Source: Tricholoma matsutake
Lineage: Eukaryota; Basidiomycota; Agaricomycetes; Agaricales; Tricholomataceae
NCBI GenBank assembly: GCA_026075535.2
Contig: AP026546.1
Location: 8,618,001-8,682,000 of the forward strand
Direction: 5' to 3'
Length of the DNA: 64,000 nt
A program made the position numbers and the translations under genes. This document shows, one piece after another, positions 23,301 to 35,580 of the stretch. The notes below the pieces were generated by a model. The model had not been told where the DNA came from. It worked only from the letters and a program-made list of their open reading frames with translations, and did not search any database. Positions within the stretch are counted from its first letter, which is position 1, and the number at the start of each line of letters is the position of its first letter.

Positions 23301-23478
23301 TGTGGGAACATCAGATCAGAACATCAGTATATTTCCACTTTTCTATACTTTTGTTGGACTGTTCCAGCCTAATATATTTAAGTAGTGTTAGTGTCAGTGA
23401 TAATATAATTCACTCTGATGTACTCATTCCTGCTTCAAGCTTACATCCCAATATTGGCATTCATTAAAATAATGTAAA

Positions 23479-25629
23479 CTACAACTCAAATTTTGAATTG
23501 TTAGCTAGATATGTCTTGAGGCAATCATGCAGTTGTTCAACACCAGCTGCAAGATATAACTCTGCTTTCAACAACCTGGAGAGCAGGATGGCCTGCTTTT
23601 CCTTTGCTGTTGTCCTTACCTCAATGCCTCTTATTGCCTCTCCACTTCCACTTTCCAAACCCAAATCCTTCATCAACTCCTCAATGCTGGGCTGCAACAG
23701 GAAGGAGCGGACTGAAGCCGCTGACTCTTCAATCATTCCTTCCCCCCAATCCTCTACTGCTCTCCCCTTTCCCTTCACCGCTTTCCCAGATCCCAGCATG
23801 ATGTTGTCCACTTCCACTATCCCCACCGTCTCCTGCAGATTCCCCTCCTCCACAAACTCCACCTCATCCGATTCATCGCCACCATCATCCCCCAGCTGGT
23901 CCACCTGCTCCTCTTCCTCAGTTTCTGGTTTGGGTGATCAATTGTATTCAGAGGTCAGAGAAGGCAGTGTATGAGATTGTGGCCATTTCAGGGATGGCTG
24001 TTCCTCACTGCATATTGTTGTTCCGATGTCATAGTCAGGTGTAGAAGCAAAGTTGATGGGGTCGGAGGCTGGAGATGACAGAGTTTTTGGGATGGTGACA
24101 ATTGGGGGTGTTGGTGGGTGAGGAATGAATACAGGCCTTGTCCTGAGAGGAAGAGGCAGGGGTGGCAATGGCAGTAATGGCAGTGGAAATAGCAAATCCA
24201 ACTTAACATTTCCTTCCATAATTCCTTCCATCTGGTGCTTGTTTATAGTCGCCTGTCATATGTGGAGTGGGGTTCCCTCCTCCAGTGGACTGTTGAACCT
24301 CACATGTCTATCATCACCCTCCTTGACATATCCACCAAGTGGAAGTGTGGGTGCTGGCATGCCATAGAATTGGGAAGACAGAATGAGTCCCCCCACAGAA
24401 CCCTCTTGAAATTGGGGATGGATAGCTGGCAGTCTCATCATGGCTATTGGAACCTGAAGAGGTGCCAGTGTTTCAGAGAGGGGGGAGGTACTGGCGACCA
24501 TCGATCTGCTAAGTTTTGGACGAGTTCTCAGTTTTGAAGATGGCTGAAATCCAGAATGAACCATCGGAGGCTCAATTTCAGCAGTAGAAAGAGTTAGCGG
24601 AGCTGTGTTGGGGTTGGGGACAGCAGATGTACTGCCATCCAAAGATAAGTCCAACTTTCAATGCTTTGTCAGTCTGGATGAGGGTTGGTAGTCTTAGTGT
24701 TTAAAGGTCCGGTCCTACGAACTGGAAAAAGACCGAAACCGGACTGAACTGAACCAAAGTCCGGTTCGTCAGGTGGCTATTTATAGGACCGGTCTTTTGC
24801 AGTCCAGCTGCCAGTCTTTTGTTTTGACAAATATCATTGAACCGATGAAAACCGATCTGAACTGGTTTCAACCGGTTTATAGGTCACGTACACTATACTC
24901 CCTGATTCCCACACATAATGGCTTCAATTTCGCTCCCTGGACCATCAAAAATGGTTGAGAACTGAGAGAGATATGACAAAATACATTTTGATGTGAGTAT
25001 TTTGATGTTATTTGAGCAGCTGTGACTGTACTGTTTATACCTTGTGCTACAAAAATGTTGGGCACAATTGGACATTATCCAAGGCAAAGGAATAACATAC
25101 ATAAACATCTATACCATGCATATTTGATTCATTTAACAGCCCTAACAAGTTGTAACTACAAACTACAAACTACAACATGGAATACAATGTACTTTTGTTT
25201 CGGTCATATCTCTGTCAGATCTTGATGAAATCTCTTAAAAGTTGGACCTGTCGCCGGGGAATTACAATATCCAACTGCTTGTGTAATGGTAAGATAGTCC
25301 AATTAATAGTTGCCGAGAAGTATATGGGTTATATTGGTACAACAAATTTTACAGCAAAAAGTTGGTTCAAACTGGTTTTTTTCGGTCCATGGACTGATAT
25401 GGACCGGTCCTATGCGGTCCGGTTGCAATTCAGCAATATCTGGGTCAGTTTTGGACCGGTTGCAGTTGCGGTTGCCCCATTTAGACATAAAAACCGGACT
25501 GAACTGGACCTGTAAACACTAGGTAGTCTGGCATAGAGGGAGCAGGTTGTTTTGATTTTGGGACCACCTGAAAACAATGTAATTACAACTAAATTAGTAT
25601 TACAATTCACTTACCTTGATCTTTGGCAT
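23479..25629 (-). pseudogene. Unrecognised acidic protein gene, split by a MITE
   Basis: An ATG at 25629 gives MPKIK, an intron (25568-25614, GTAAGT to TTTCAG), then a frame that is interrupted by the hAT MITE 24695-25521 and resumes in phase when the MITE and one target duplication are removed. It continues to a stop at 23479. The protein has a Pro/Leu-rich middle, an acidic segment (ETEEEEQVDQ, then DDGGDESDEVEF) and a C-terminal helical segment (KEKQAILLSRLLKAELYLAAG). Three in-frame TGA codons (after TKH, HI and EYN) are likely former arginines. No family recognised. It is divergent from the gene at 25810. Confidence 0.6.
24695..25521 (-). mobile_element. hAT-type MITE, copy 3 (827 bp)
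   Basis: Ends begin TAGTGTTTAAAGGTCCGGTC and, from the right, TAGTGTTTACAGGTCC. The target duplication GGTAGTCT is perfect (24687-24694 and 25522-25529). This copy keeps more CpG (CCGGTC words) than copies 1 and 2, suggesting it is the youngest. Confidence 0.94.
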
Positions 25630-25809
25630 TGGAATATTGGTTTCGGGGATGTTCGAATTGTTTTAGTACACAAGTCCCCGATCAATCAATTGACTTACCA
25701 TGTGGTTCCGATCAGATTCTCGCAAACAATACTGATCCAGTACTTCAACATTGTTCACTCAATCAATTAACAATACTTTGCCCTTCAGCTTCGGATATCA
25801 ACTCTGCAA
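25630..25809. promoter_or_regulatory. Shared divergent promoter region (180 bp)
   Basis: The start codons of the minus gene (25629) and the plus gene (25810) face away from each other with only 180 bp between. No clear TATA box was found. Confidence 0.4.
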
Positions 25810-28800
25810 ATGCCTTCCTACAATCAAGTTGCTGAATCTTACATCAACGACATCCTCCCTTCCATTCAACCACATCTCCTTTGATCTGTCACAAAGGCCA
25901 TCTTCAGAGGTGATGAAGATCTTTTACTACTCCTTCAAGAACTTCCAAACTCACCAGAATGTTTGTTAACTATCCAAATTTCATCCTATAACGTATCATT
26001 TCTATCAAATCAGGGATTGAATACCCTTGTCAGGCAACAGTTGTTGGTATGGATTGACGAGTGCAAGCTGGAGATTGTTCTTCTACAACATGGCCAAGGC
26101 TATACAGTAAATGAGGAAAAATTGAAGAGTTGGATTGTGTTAGGGCGACACCCACTATCTGCTAGCTAAGACCATGCAGGTTCTCTCTACAAGAAGGGGG
26201 CGGGATCTGCACTCATGATGGGGGAATTGATGGTTTTGATGCGAGGGGTAATTAATAGGTGAGTTTGTTGAGATAGGCCTTTCACACTGAAAACGTAGGT
26301 GGAATACCTAAGAGAACACAACTGGGGTCCCCTAGGCATGTATTTAGGGTTTATATACTATGTTACATATATTGTACATTGTTGTTACTGACGCGTTTGT
26401 ACATGTGTGTACATATTGATGCATGCAAAATAAAATTCTCACGCTATCAAAGTGTAGCATAATTCAACATAATAAAATAAAAATGAAATTTTATTAGGTA
26501 ATGGGGTGGTTTCCTAACAGATTGTACGTTAACTCAATTTACCTGTCAATGAGTTTCTAACTGTACTTCCTAGTACACTACTTCATTGGGTGCTCAAGAT
26601 GTACTGGAGTGAGGGAGATGGCCAATATGACTTTGTCCCATCTTGTCTGCTCATCAGCGTGGCCTTGCAGCTTGACCGAGCTGATACTCAAGGAACAGAA
26701 GTCGACTTTGGCAAGATAAAGCGGGAGGACCCCTTGTTGTGGTACCACCCAATGCTTTCAGAGGAGGGCAGCAGTACTTGGGAGTGGTTTTTAGAAGGGC
26801 GTCAGACACCAGGTAGGTTTCACTCAGTTTAGCTTGAATTATCTACATATTGAATCACATATAGTACCTCATGCAGTTCAGAATGGAGTAGCTGCCTCTA
26901 TAATAAATCCAATTGTCATCCCAGGCAACATCCAGATTCATTTGAGGGATGAAATGTTGCAAATTATTCCCCCACCGCCCACTTCAACTGGCCCAGCTTC
27001 AAGTCATCATAGCATTCCTTTGGCCAGAATGACAGTGGATCTGTCAACACAATACCAGCTTTCGAAAATGACTCCCAAGGGACGGAGGAGCTGTTCACAG
27101 ACTCGTATCAAAAGCAGTGAGTATGTGAACCACTCTTCTGATGAGAGAAAGGAAGAGGCCTGGTTGGAAGAAGCAGGAGAGAGAGGGCAGAGCAGGATGA
27201 AGAAGGTGGATGTTAAAGGAAAGCAGAAGGATACAGCAGAGGTGATGGATGTGGATTTGGAGGAGGTCGACCAGCTTGCGGAGGGGTCATCACAACCCTC
27301 AAGAAGATCACAACCCAAGGCAACAACATCAAAATCAAGCATGAAGCCTGGAACAGAGACCATGCGTACACTGAATTTGGGCAACACAGATGCTTGCGCA
27401 AGGTGTGTGAAGCTGGAGGTGAGATGTGTGTATGCAGGCAACACTGCTTGTTTGTCATGTTGAGGTCGCAAGCAGAAGTGTACAAAGGTTGTTGGGGAGT
27501 GGTGGACAAGAGGGAAAGCAACAGTGGCGAAGGAAGGAAAGACACAGGTCATCAAGTCAGAACCACGAGCAACCCCAACAACACCTGCATTGGGTGATGA
27601 AAACATGTTGGAACCCTCCTCATCGAACCCAAGCCTATGCTGATCAACCAGGACCTGAAGCACTTCAAGGCCACCTGAGGCAGCTAAGGCTTCATCAACC
27701 CCAAGCAGGGGATCGATGCCAAAGCCACCAGTGACACCAAAGAGAGGGATGACTTCAAAACCAACAAGGGCAGCAGTGGCGACACCAAAGGCAAAAGGAA
27801 AAGCAAAGCCAAGAAGTCAATCCAAGTCAAAATCCAGGAAGATGGATGAGGATGAAGCCATGTCAGATGGTGGAGAGACTTGCCGAGGGAGTCCAGGGGT
27901 GGTAACAGTGCATCCATTGGGGCAGGTACCATCGGAGTACCTTTACTTCATAAATCGGAAAGGGGAACAGGTCAGTGAGGCTGTCCGAGTTGTCAACAAT
28001 GGTGAGGCGAGTGTTGAGGGAGAAATGGTGATGGTGCAACAGCTTCAATGGGAGAATAACCGACTGACTAAGGAGGTCACAGAGATTCGAGAGGAGATGA
28101 GGAAGATGAAGGAGATGATGGTAGCAATGGAAATGAGCCAAAGGGTGCTTATCAGCAACCACAATGCCCATACTGCACTCCTGGAACAGCATCGGCAAAC
28201 GTTGACCAAAGTCATGTCCCAGCCTACAATGCCCTCTGACCGCCGAACGCCTGAGGATGGAGGTGCCATGGAGAGTCTCAGCATGCCACCATCCTGCTTT
28301 TCCTCATCACCATTCTATGAACATTGTCCCATATCCCTCCCCTTATCCCCCTAATGATTTCACATCACCCATTATCACTCTGAGGAGTTCAAGAGTCTTC
28401 AACGACATTATTCAGCCCAGCATGTTACAGCTGAACAAACTCAGGATTACACCAAGTCCAAATCCTTCCAGTCAGTATCATCAAACCTCTGATGCTGCAA
28501 TGGAGGAAGAACAACCTGTGGCGGGACCATCCCATGTAGCTTTGGAGAGTGGACAGGATGTACAAGAGATGGCTTCACAAGTGGTAGCCCCAGAGGTTGC
28601 ATTGAATACCATGCCAGAGGTTGAGAATGTAGATGAGAGTGATGGTGCAATAACAAAGGAACAGGAGGCCGAGAGACCTAGGATGGTCATGCCCAGGATA
28701 ATGGAATCTCTGGCATCAGGAATGGAAGATGAATATGATAGAGATTCTTTTGCCATGGCAATCGATGAATCTGATGAAGAATTGGACAGGGATTGTCAGT

Positions 28801-28823
28801 ATAACTGGGAAACATTACTGTAG
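25810..28823 (+). pseudogene. Zn2Cys6-like cysteine-cluster protein gene, split by a solo LTR
   Basis: From ATG 25810 (MPSYNQVAESYINDIL) the frame runs to 26137, is interrupted by the solo LTR 26138-26519, and continues in phase after removing the LTR and one GATTG. An intron lies at 26813-26876. At 27394-27481 is a cysteine cluster with spacing CX2CX6CX7CX2CX6C, the spacing of fungal Zn2Cys6 binuclear clusters, but the basic residues lie in the second half (GRKQKC). Then follow a Lys/Ser-rich segment, a coiled coil (about 28040-28210) and an acidic tail after a frame change near 28300. TGA codons occur at likely arginines (in the cluster, CLSC-TGA-GRK; twice after it; and after PHLL). A TAA replaces a likely CAA just after the LTR. 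It may be a DNA-binding protein, but that is inference. Confidence 0.6.
26138..26519 (-). mobile_element. Solo LTR of the gypsy-2 family
   Basis: 382 bp bounded by TGTTAGGGCGAC and TTTCCTAACA, with a perfect 5-bp target duplication GATTG (26133-26137 and 26520-26524). It is homologous, in inverse orientation, to the 3' LTR of gypsy-2 at 53639-54040. Confidence 0.93.
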
Positions 28824-28909
28824 TGTTAAAATGATTACAATCAACAGTGTTGGTATGATAGGCATTCATGGGTTACTGCATGCAAACTAGTACATAACTG
28901 ATGCAACAA

Positions 28910-31900
28910 AATGATGACCAGACAAAACAACCCGACAAAATGACCTGACAACATGACCCGACAAAATGACCCGACATGATCTCACAAAATGACCCAACAA
29001 AATGACCCGATGACCTGACAAAATGACCCAACAAAATGACCTGACACAATGACCCGACAAAATGACCCAACAAAATGACCTGACACAATGACCCGACAAC
29101 ATGACCTGACAAAATGACCTGACAAAATGTCGGGTCATCTAGTGTCAGGTCATCTAGTGTTGGGTCATCTGGTGTCGGGTCATCTATTGTCGGGTCACAA
29201 TACTTATTTGGTCAATTTGTCAGGTCCTTTAGTCAGGTCATTTTGTCACATCCTCACGTTACTTGGCTAGGTGATCATTTTGTTGGGACATTTTGTTGGG
29301 CCATCCAGTGTTGGGTCATCCAGTGTCAGGTCAGTTTTGTTGGGACATTTTGTCAGGTCATCGGGCCATTTTGTCAGGTGATCAGTTTGTCAGGTCATTT
29401 TGTTTGGTCATCATTGGGTCCAGTGATTTCATCGGATCATTTTGTCAGGTCATCTAATGTCAGGTCATTTTGTCAGGTCATTTTGTTGGGTCATTTTGTT
29501 GGGTCATCGGGTCATTTTGTCGGGTCATCAGGTCATTTTGTCAGGTCATTTTGTTGGGTCATCATTGGGTCTGGTCATTTCATCAGGTCATTTTGTCAGG
29601 TCATCTAGTGTTGGGTCATTTGGTTGGGTCATTTTGTCAGGCCATCCAGTGTCGGGTCATCTAGTGTCAGGTCAGTTTTGTCAGGTCATTTTGTCAGGTC
29701 ATTGGGTCATTTTGTCAGGCGATCAGTTTGTTGGGTCGTTTTGTCAGGTCATCATTGGGTCCAGTCATTTCATCAGGTCATTTTGTCAGGTCATCTAGTG
29801 TTGGGTCATTTGGTGTCAGGTCATCAGGTCACTTTGTCAGGTGATCATTTTGCAACTGGTGTCAGGTCATAGGGTCACTCTGTCAGGTAATCATTTTGCC
29901 GGGTCACTTTGTTGGGTCATCTAGTGTCGGGTCATGTGGTGTGGGGTCATCTACTGGGATATTATGTCACAAAATGACCCGATGAAGTGACCCGAACCAG
30001 TGATCCAACAACATGACCCAACAAAATGGCCAGATAAGTATCCCGACCCAATATTAGATGACCCGACACTAGAGAAACCAACAGAATGACCTGACAGAAT
30101 GACCAATCATGATGACCCTATATATCACCCAACAAAAGGACCCGCCAAAATAACCTGACAGATTGACCCAACAGAATGACTGATGAAAGGCCCCGACAGA
30201 CTGACCCAACAAATGACTTGACATAACCCAGAGAATAGCTCGGATCATTGTGTCAGGTCACTTGTCAGGTCATTCAGGGGTCATTTGTAGGGTCAGTCTG
30301 TCCCGTCATTTTTTCGGGTCATTCTGTCTTGTCAATCTGTCAGGTCACTTTGTTGGGTCATTTTGTATGGTCATTCATCTGGTCATTCTATCAGGTCATG
30401 TTGTCTGGTCAGTTTTCATGACATCTGTCACATGGTTCTGGGGAGTGATTAGTTGAGTTCTTTGTCAGGTCATTTTGTGTTTGTTTGGGTCTTGGTGGGG
30501 TCATTCTCCCTGGTGATGCTGTCAAAGGACCTGACAGATAACACCACAGAATAACCTGGGAGAATGCCCAACAAGGGAAGTGACAAATGAGCCAACAAAC
30601 GACCCAACAACGTGACCCAGAAAAATCACTAAGCAACTGATCCGACAGAAACTGATCCGACACAATGACCGGTTGGAATGCTCCACCAGAATGACCCGAC
30701 AAAATGATCAGACAGAATGACCTGACAAATGACCCAACAAGCCTACCATGAAACTGACCCTATGAAAGACTCGACAAATGACCCGATAGAATGCCCCGAC
30801 TGAATGACATGACAAGATGAAAGGACCAATGTCCCGACAAATGATCCAACAAATGATCCAACAAATGATCTGACAAATGACCAGACAGAATGACCCAACA
30901 AAATGACTGAAGAACTGACCCGACTGCAGTGCTGTGAATCACAAGCTGGGCCAAGAAAATCATCAATTCCTATCACAGGAAATTGCAAATATAGTGAGAT
31001 GCATCCAGTTAGGAAACAGCAGAACAGCAGCATCAGGAATGAACTTGTTTGAAAGAGTAGGATAAGACCATTAAGCCTCAGAATCATAGGGCCTTGGATA
31101 GAAAAGTGCTCATACATAAAATGACCCAGCAAAATGACCAAACCAATGGCCAGCCTGAATGACCCGAAAACTAACATGACAAATGTCTGAATGCATGACC
31201 TGACAGGATGACCCAACAATCTGACCAGATGAATGCCCCAATGATATGACTCGACAGAATGACCCAACAGAATGACCTTAAAAAATGTTGGGTCATATTG
31301 TCAGGAGATTGTATCGGGTGATATCATTGGCTCATTTTATGTGGGCTCATCAGGTCATTTGTCTGGTGATTCTCTTGGGTGCTTCTGTCAGGTCATTCTA
31401 TCATCATATACTTTGGTTGTGTTTTGTCGGATCATTTGTCGGGTCATTTTTCAGCTCATTCTCGGGTGATTTGTAGGTTCATCCTATAGGGTCATTCTGT
31501 CGGGTCATATCGTTTGGATATTCATCTGGTCAGTTCCTCAGGTCATTTTGTCACGTGATTTGTTCAGTCATTCGGACTTTGTCGGGTGATTTGTAGGCTC
31601 ATTCTGTTGGGTCATTCTGTGGGGCCATGCTTTTTAGATGATTTGTTGGATTATTCTATGGGGTTATTTGATCGGGTCATTGCATCAGGCCATTGTGTCG
31701 GATCATTCTGTTGTTTTCTTGGGTCATTTTTTCACCTCATTCATTGGGTGATTTGCTGGGTCATTCTGTCGGGTCATTCTGTGTGGTCATTTGTAGGGTC
31801 ATTGCGTTTGTGCATTCTGTCGGGTCCTGCTGTCGGGTCCTGCTGTCGGGCTATTCTGTCGGGTCATTTGTAGGATCATTCTGTCGGGTCTTTCATGTGG

Positions 31901-32240
31901 TCATTGTTTGGTCCTTTCATCGGGTCATTTTGTTGGTTCAGTTGTCTTGGTTTCTGTTGATTCATTTGTCAGGTTATTTGTTGGGTTATTCCTTTGTCAT
32001 TTTGTGTTTTGTCGGGTCATTTGTCTGGTCATTTGTCTATCATTATGTCTGGTCATTCTGTCACGTCATTTCTTGGCCTCATTTTGTTTTGTTGGGTCAT
32101 TCTTTGGGTCGGGTCATTCATTGGGGTCATTCTGTCAGGTCATTCTATCAGGTCATCTTATCGGATCATTTTGTGAGATCATTCTGTCTATTCATTTGTT
32201 CGGTTATTTTGTTGGGTCATTTTATTGGGTCATGGGAGGT
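28910..32240. repeat. 13-bp satellite block with repeated strand switches
   Basis: The unit is GGGTCATTTTGTC and variants (GGTCATTTTGTTG, GGTCATTCTGTC). It runs as the complement at about 28915-29120, forward 29130-29960, complement 29967-30235, forward 30250-30520, complement 30530-30940 and 31120-31285, forward 31290-32240. Other words (GGTCATCTAGTGTC) recur at intervals of several units. Long open frames here are a by-product of the 13-bp period and are not genes. Confidence 0.9.
30946..31110 (+). pseudogene. Gene fragment embedded in the satellite
   Basis: This segment has no satellite units. Read on the minus strand it matches the plus strand at about 32730-32895 (shared words TTTCCTAACTGGATGCATCT, AATTTCCTGTGAT and CTTGGCCCA), which is the 3' coding part of the minus-strand gene at 32521-34580. 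It is therefore an inverted, diverged copy of that exon captured between satellite arrays. Confidence 0.75.
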
Positions 32241-32520
32241 TATGTCATGCCATAACCCCAACAGCTAAATGCTTCATATTTACTGTATGAAGGGAAATAT
32301 ACATATAGTGAATGCTCGAAAATTCCAAACAAAGACCACTATGCTTGTCTGGATACTATTCTACCTTTACATTTTCCTTCCCTTTGGTTTCTTCATCTCT
32401 GCCTTCTTTGGAATTATTTTTAAATTAGACTGCTCACTTATTTGTACTGGTTTTTCAGTTGTGTGTCAAGTAGACCACCTTTGAGGGGGCTTCAAAACTG
32501 CAGGACATTTCAATTATTCA

Positions 32521-34580
32521 TCATCTTGGACAAAATAGACCAAGCTTACTCAATGACTGTGAATGAGCAGGCACATCAATAGAAACTTTTGCCTTCTTCT
32601 TCGGTGGTTCCTTTATCTTCTCAGCCAACCTCAATTTCATCACCTTTCCTTTCTGCATCATCTCTGGTTCTTGCTGATCCCCCCCCTAAATCTCATACTC
32701 ATTTGTCACAGTGTTGGCACTCTTCCCAGCATCCATGGCCCTACCAGTCTGTTTGCTTAAAGGTCGCATCATACTCTTTCGAACAAGTTCCTTCACCAGG
32801 CTGAGCTTCTGCCATTTCCTAACTGGATGCATCTTGCTATTTCTGGAATTTCCTGTGATCAGAATTGGTGTCTTGCTTGGCCCAACCTTTGGTTGTCCGG
32901 ACTGCATTACATCTTCCTCTTCTGATGACTCCATCTGATTGACCAATGTGAAATCAAACACTTCACCCGATTCCTCAACCTCATTTAATGTGGGAGCCCT
33001 CCATTTACGCCTTCTTGAATCTGGAACAATATGGTCAGTCCACCTTTCCTCAGGCTTCTCCACCTTCTTTTCCTTGCCTTTACCCTCCCTCTCACTCTTC
33101 TTGGTCTTTGGGCAGCTTGGGCGGCTTGGTGTTTTAGCATCAGAATCAGCATCAGAATTGGAATTGGAATTGGAATTGGAATCATCTCTTGATCTCTTCT
33201 TTCCCTTCAATTTTTTGTCCTGATAGAATTTGAAACCAAAACCATTGCTTTCTGATTAGAGTACCAAAATGTCAAAATCTCCTTGATCTGGTGGTCCTTC
33301 ATCCTCGATGGATCCATAAGCTTGAAACCATCAGGAACCTGATCCGCCCCAAAGTACTTATCTGCACGTTCATTACTGCAAGCCAGACCTGACAAGTCAT
33401 CCAGGATGAGAATGAACAAATGATTGCCAACCCACTCACGATATGCTGACCTGACATATGACCTGATTAATGCTTTCTTATCCATCCCTTTTTGCTCAGC
33501 CAGTCAGTCAGCTCAGGAAGCAATGGATTCCCATCGGCATCCATATCCAACTGAACATATGGCTTTTGACTTGAGGTTCCAATAGGAACTTGGAACTTTG
33601 CTTCTTCAGCTGCAGCTAACAAAAGACAATTATTTTGAATCTTTCCAATGAGAAATTATCCATTTACAATACATCTCCTTTGCATGCATGTTTAGAAGCC
33701 CCATGATTGGCTTGGTATCCCAATCTTTGTTTGCTTGGAAGAAAGACTTCCCTCCGAGATCTCCCATAAATTCATGCCTACAAAGAAAAGGTTTAACTGG
33801 CAGAAACAAATTCAGACAGTGAACAGACTTAACGTGTTTGTGACAAGTACTCCATTCACTTCCTTGTGGCATGTTAATACCAAACAGTCCATTCCACAAG
33901 ACTTTTTCATTTGCTTGCAGAAGGACTTCACATGCTTATGAGCCTGTTTTGCATTCCTGTTCTGCATTAGTATTGATAATACCAATATTCAATGCGAATG
34001 ACCTACCTTGCTTGCTCCTCAGCTGGGGGACCCATTCGATTCCATATATCAGCCAGGTCCTCCATCTTCCTTTTCTCTGCTTCCGATGTCTTCCCCCAAA
34101 GGTTACTCAACTCCTTCTGGTATGTGCCAAATGCCTTTTGATTGTCTGCCTTGCATGAAGTATCTTCTACCCATCCACCCATTTTTCCTTGAATCATTTC
34201 CTTTAACTCCCCTTTTGCCTGAATGCCGAGAACCCTTCTACCCATCCATTTCTTGATCCCCTTAAATTTCTCGGATGATTCTCTAGTTCTTCCATATGTA
34301 TGGAACCAAGCATATACACCCTGTTCAAAAATGCCCTGTTCAAAGGCATTGCAAAATACTTTCCAATTCATGAACTGACCTTCTTCCTCAACTCCTTATC
34401 TTCCCTAGACCAGTGGGGATTCTTTTTCTTCATTTTGTCATAAACTTTCTGACCAATTCTGTCCCACTGTGAGCGATCTCCCTCTCACCATTGTTCCTTT
34501 CTGGCTTCTAGGATTTCCACATCTTCCCCTGTCCGCTTAAAGTGGATGAGTTTGGGAGGAACATGGGCTTCAGCTGGCAT
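32521..34580 (-). pseudogene. Multi-exon hypothetical protein gene with a basic C-terminal tail
   Basis: From ATG 34580 (MPAEAHVPPKLIHFKRTG) several exons can be chained: one rich in Trp and charged residues, one with MGPPAEEQA, one with VLVLTCHKEVNGVLV, one with HEFMGDLGGKSFFQANKDW, and one with DMDADGNPLLPELTDW and KYFGADQVPDGFKLMDPSRM. The likely donors include GTCAGT, GTAGGT and GTAAAT. A one-base shift near 33250 leads into a Lys/Ser/Asp-rich tail (KKAKV type) ending at 32521. There is a TGA in the first exon at a likely Arg and a TAG near 32690. I have the impression that this is a multicopy hypothetical family of mushroom genomes, with no known function. It lies between the satellite and the Harbinger unit. 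Confidence 0.5.
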
Positions 34581-35445
34581 AGCATATAGTGATGTAATGT
34601 ATGTGATGTGATGGTGGATAAGTGTATTTTTGGTGTTGTGGTATTGAAACCAGTACAAATCAGGATGCAGGGGAAATCATTTCATTATGGAATCAATTAT
34701 ACCAATCATTGTCGATCATGGTCGATCATGGTTGATCAATTTTGATCATTGTCGATCATTGTCGATCATTAATTAATCCATCAATCTTGAGTCTTGAAAA
34801 GCCCCTAATTGTATGAGTCGAGTCACTGATCACACATATTGACCAATATGCTCCAAGGAATGCTCAGAAATGCTCAGAAATCATATCAGTGATCATTTGG
34901 AGACCAATCTTTCAGTTTAATCAAACCACTTGTCAACTTTCTTTTTGTCACCTAGTATGAAGTCATATATTCGAGTCAGTTGGCATCACTTCTAGATAGT
35001 TTGGTTGTAAAAAGGCATAAGAAGAAAAGCATTGTCTAAATCATAAATCCCCATAATATACATTCTTCAAAGATAAGATGAGATCATGAGGAACAAGTGT
35101 CATTGGTTGTTTCATGGTTAGAAGTTTCTGATCTAATGTAAATTGCAGTTTGTACATCACCATCTACTTATGTTCTGAACAAAGCAAAACTTGGAGTTTT
35201 TGAGTTAAAACCTTAAATTCTTAACATGTCTAACAATGTATTCAGAACTTATGGAGTTAGAATATTGTACAAATGTCATTTGTGTCATAGACTTGATACA
35301 TCATGATTGTGTAGTCATGTGATAGCCACTAAATCTCCCTACCATCTTCTTCAATACTACTTGAATACTACTACTACTACTACTACTACTAGCTTTGCAT
35401 TCTTTGACCTGACATTTTGACTGGTTTTTTAACATTTACCTGACT
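34581..35445. other. Intergenic with simple repeats
   Basis: Contains ATCATTGTCGATCATGG repeats (about 34705-34775) and a run of CTA triplets (about 35366-35390). No gene seen. Confidence 0.5.
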
Positions 35446-35580
35446 TTGTTGACTTGCACCAACTATCATGTGACTGAGAAATTTCCTTTTTTACAGAGGA
35501 TAACCTGCCGGCGGGTGCTGAAAGACTTCATTCTCTGCCTCCCTCCCTCGATGTCTCTCGGTATCGGTCTCCCTATCCTT

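Noticed and set aside
28910..30900. CRISPR array
   Set aside because: Repeats are contiguous 13-bp units without unique spacers, and the organism is eukaryotic.
28873..32268. Many long frames with GHFVGSFCQVI-type repeats
   Set aside because: They arise because a 13-bp unit without stops stays open in all three frames. They appear on both strands and match no protein.
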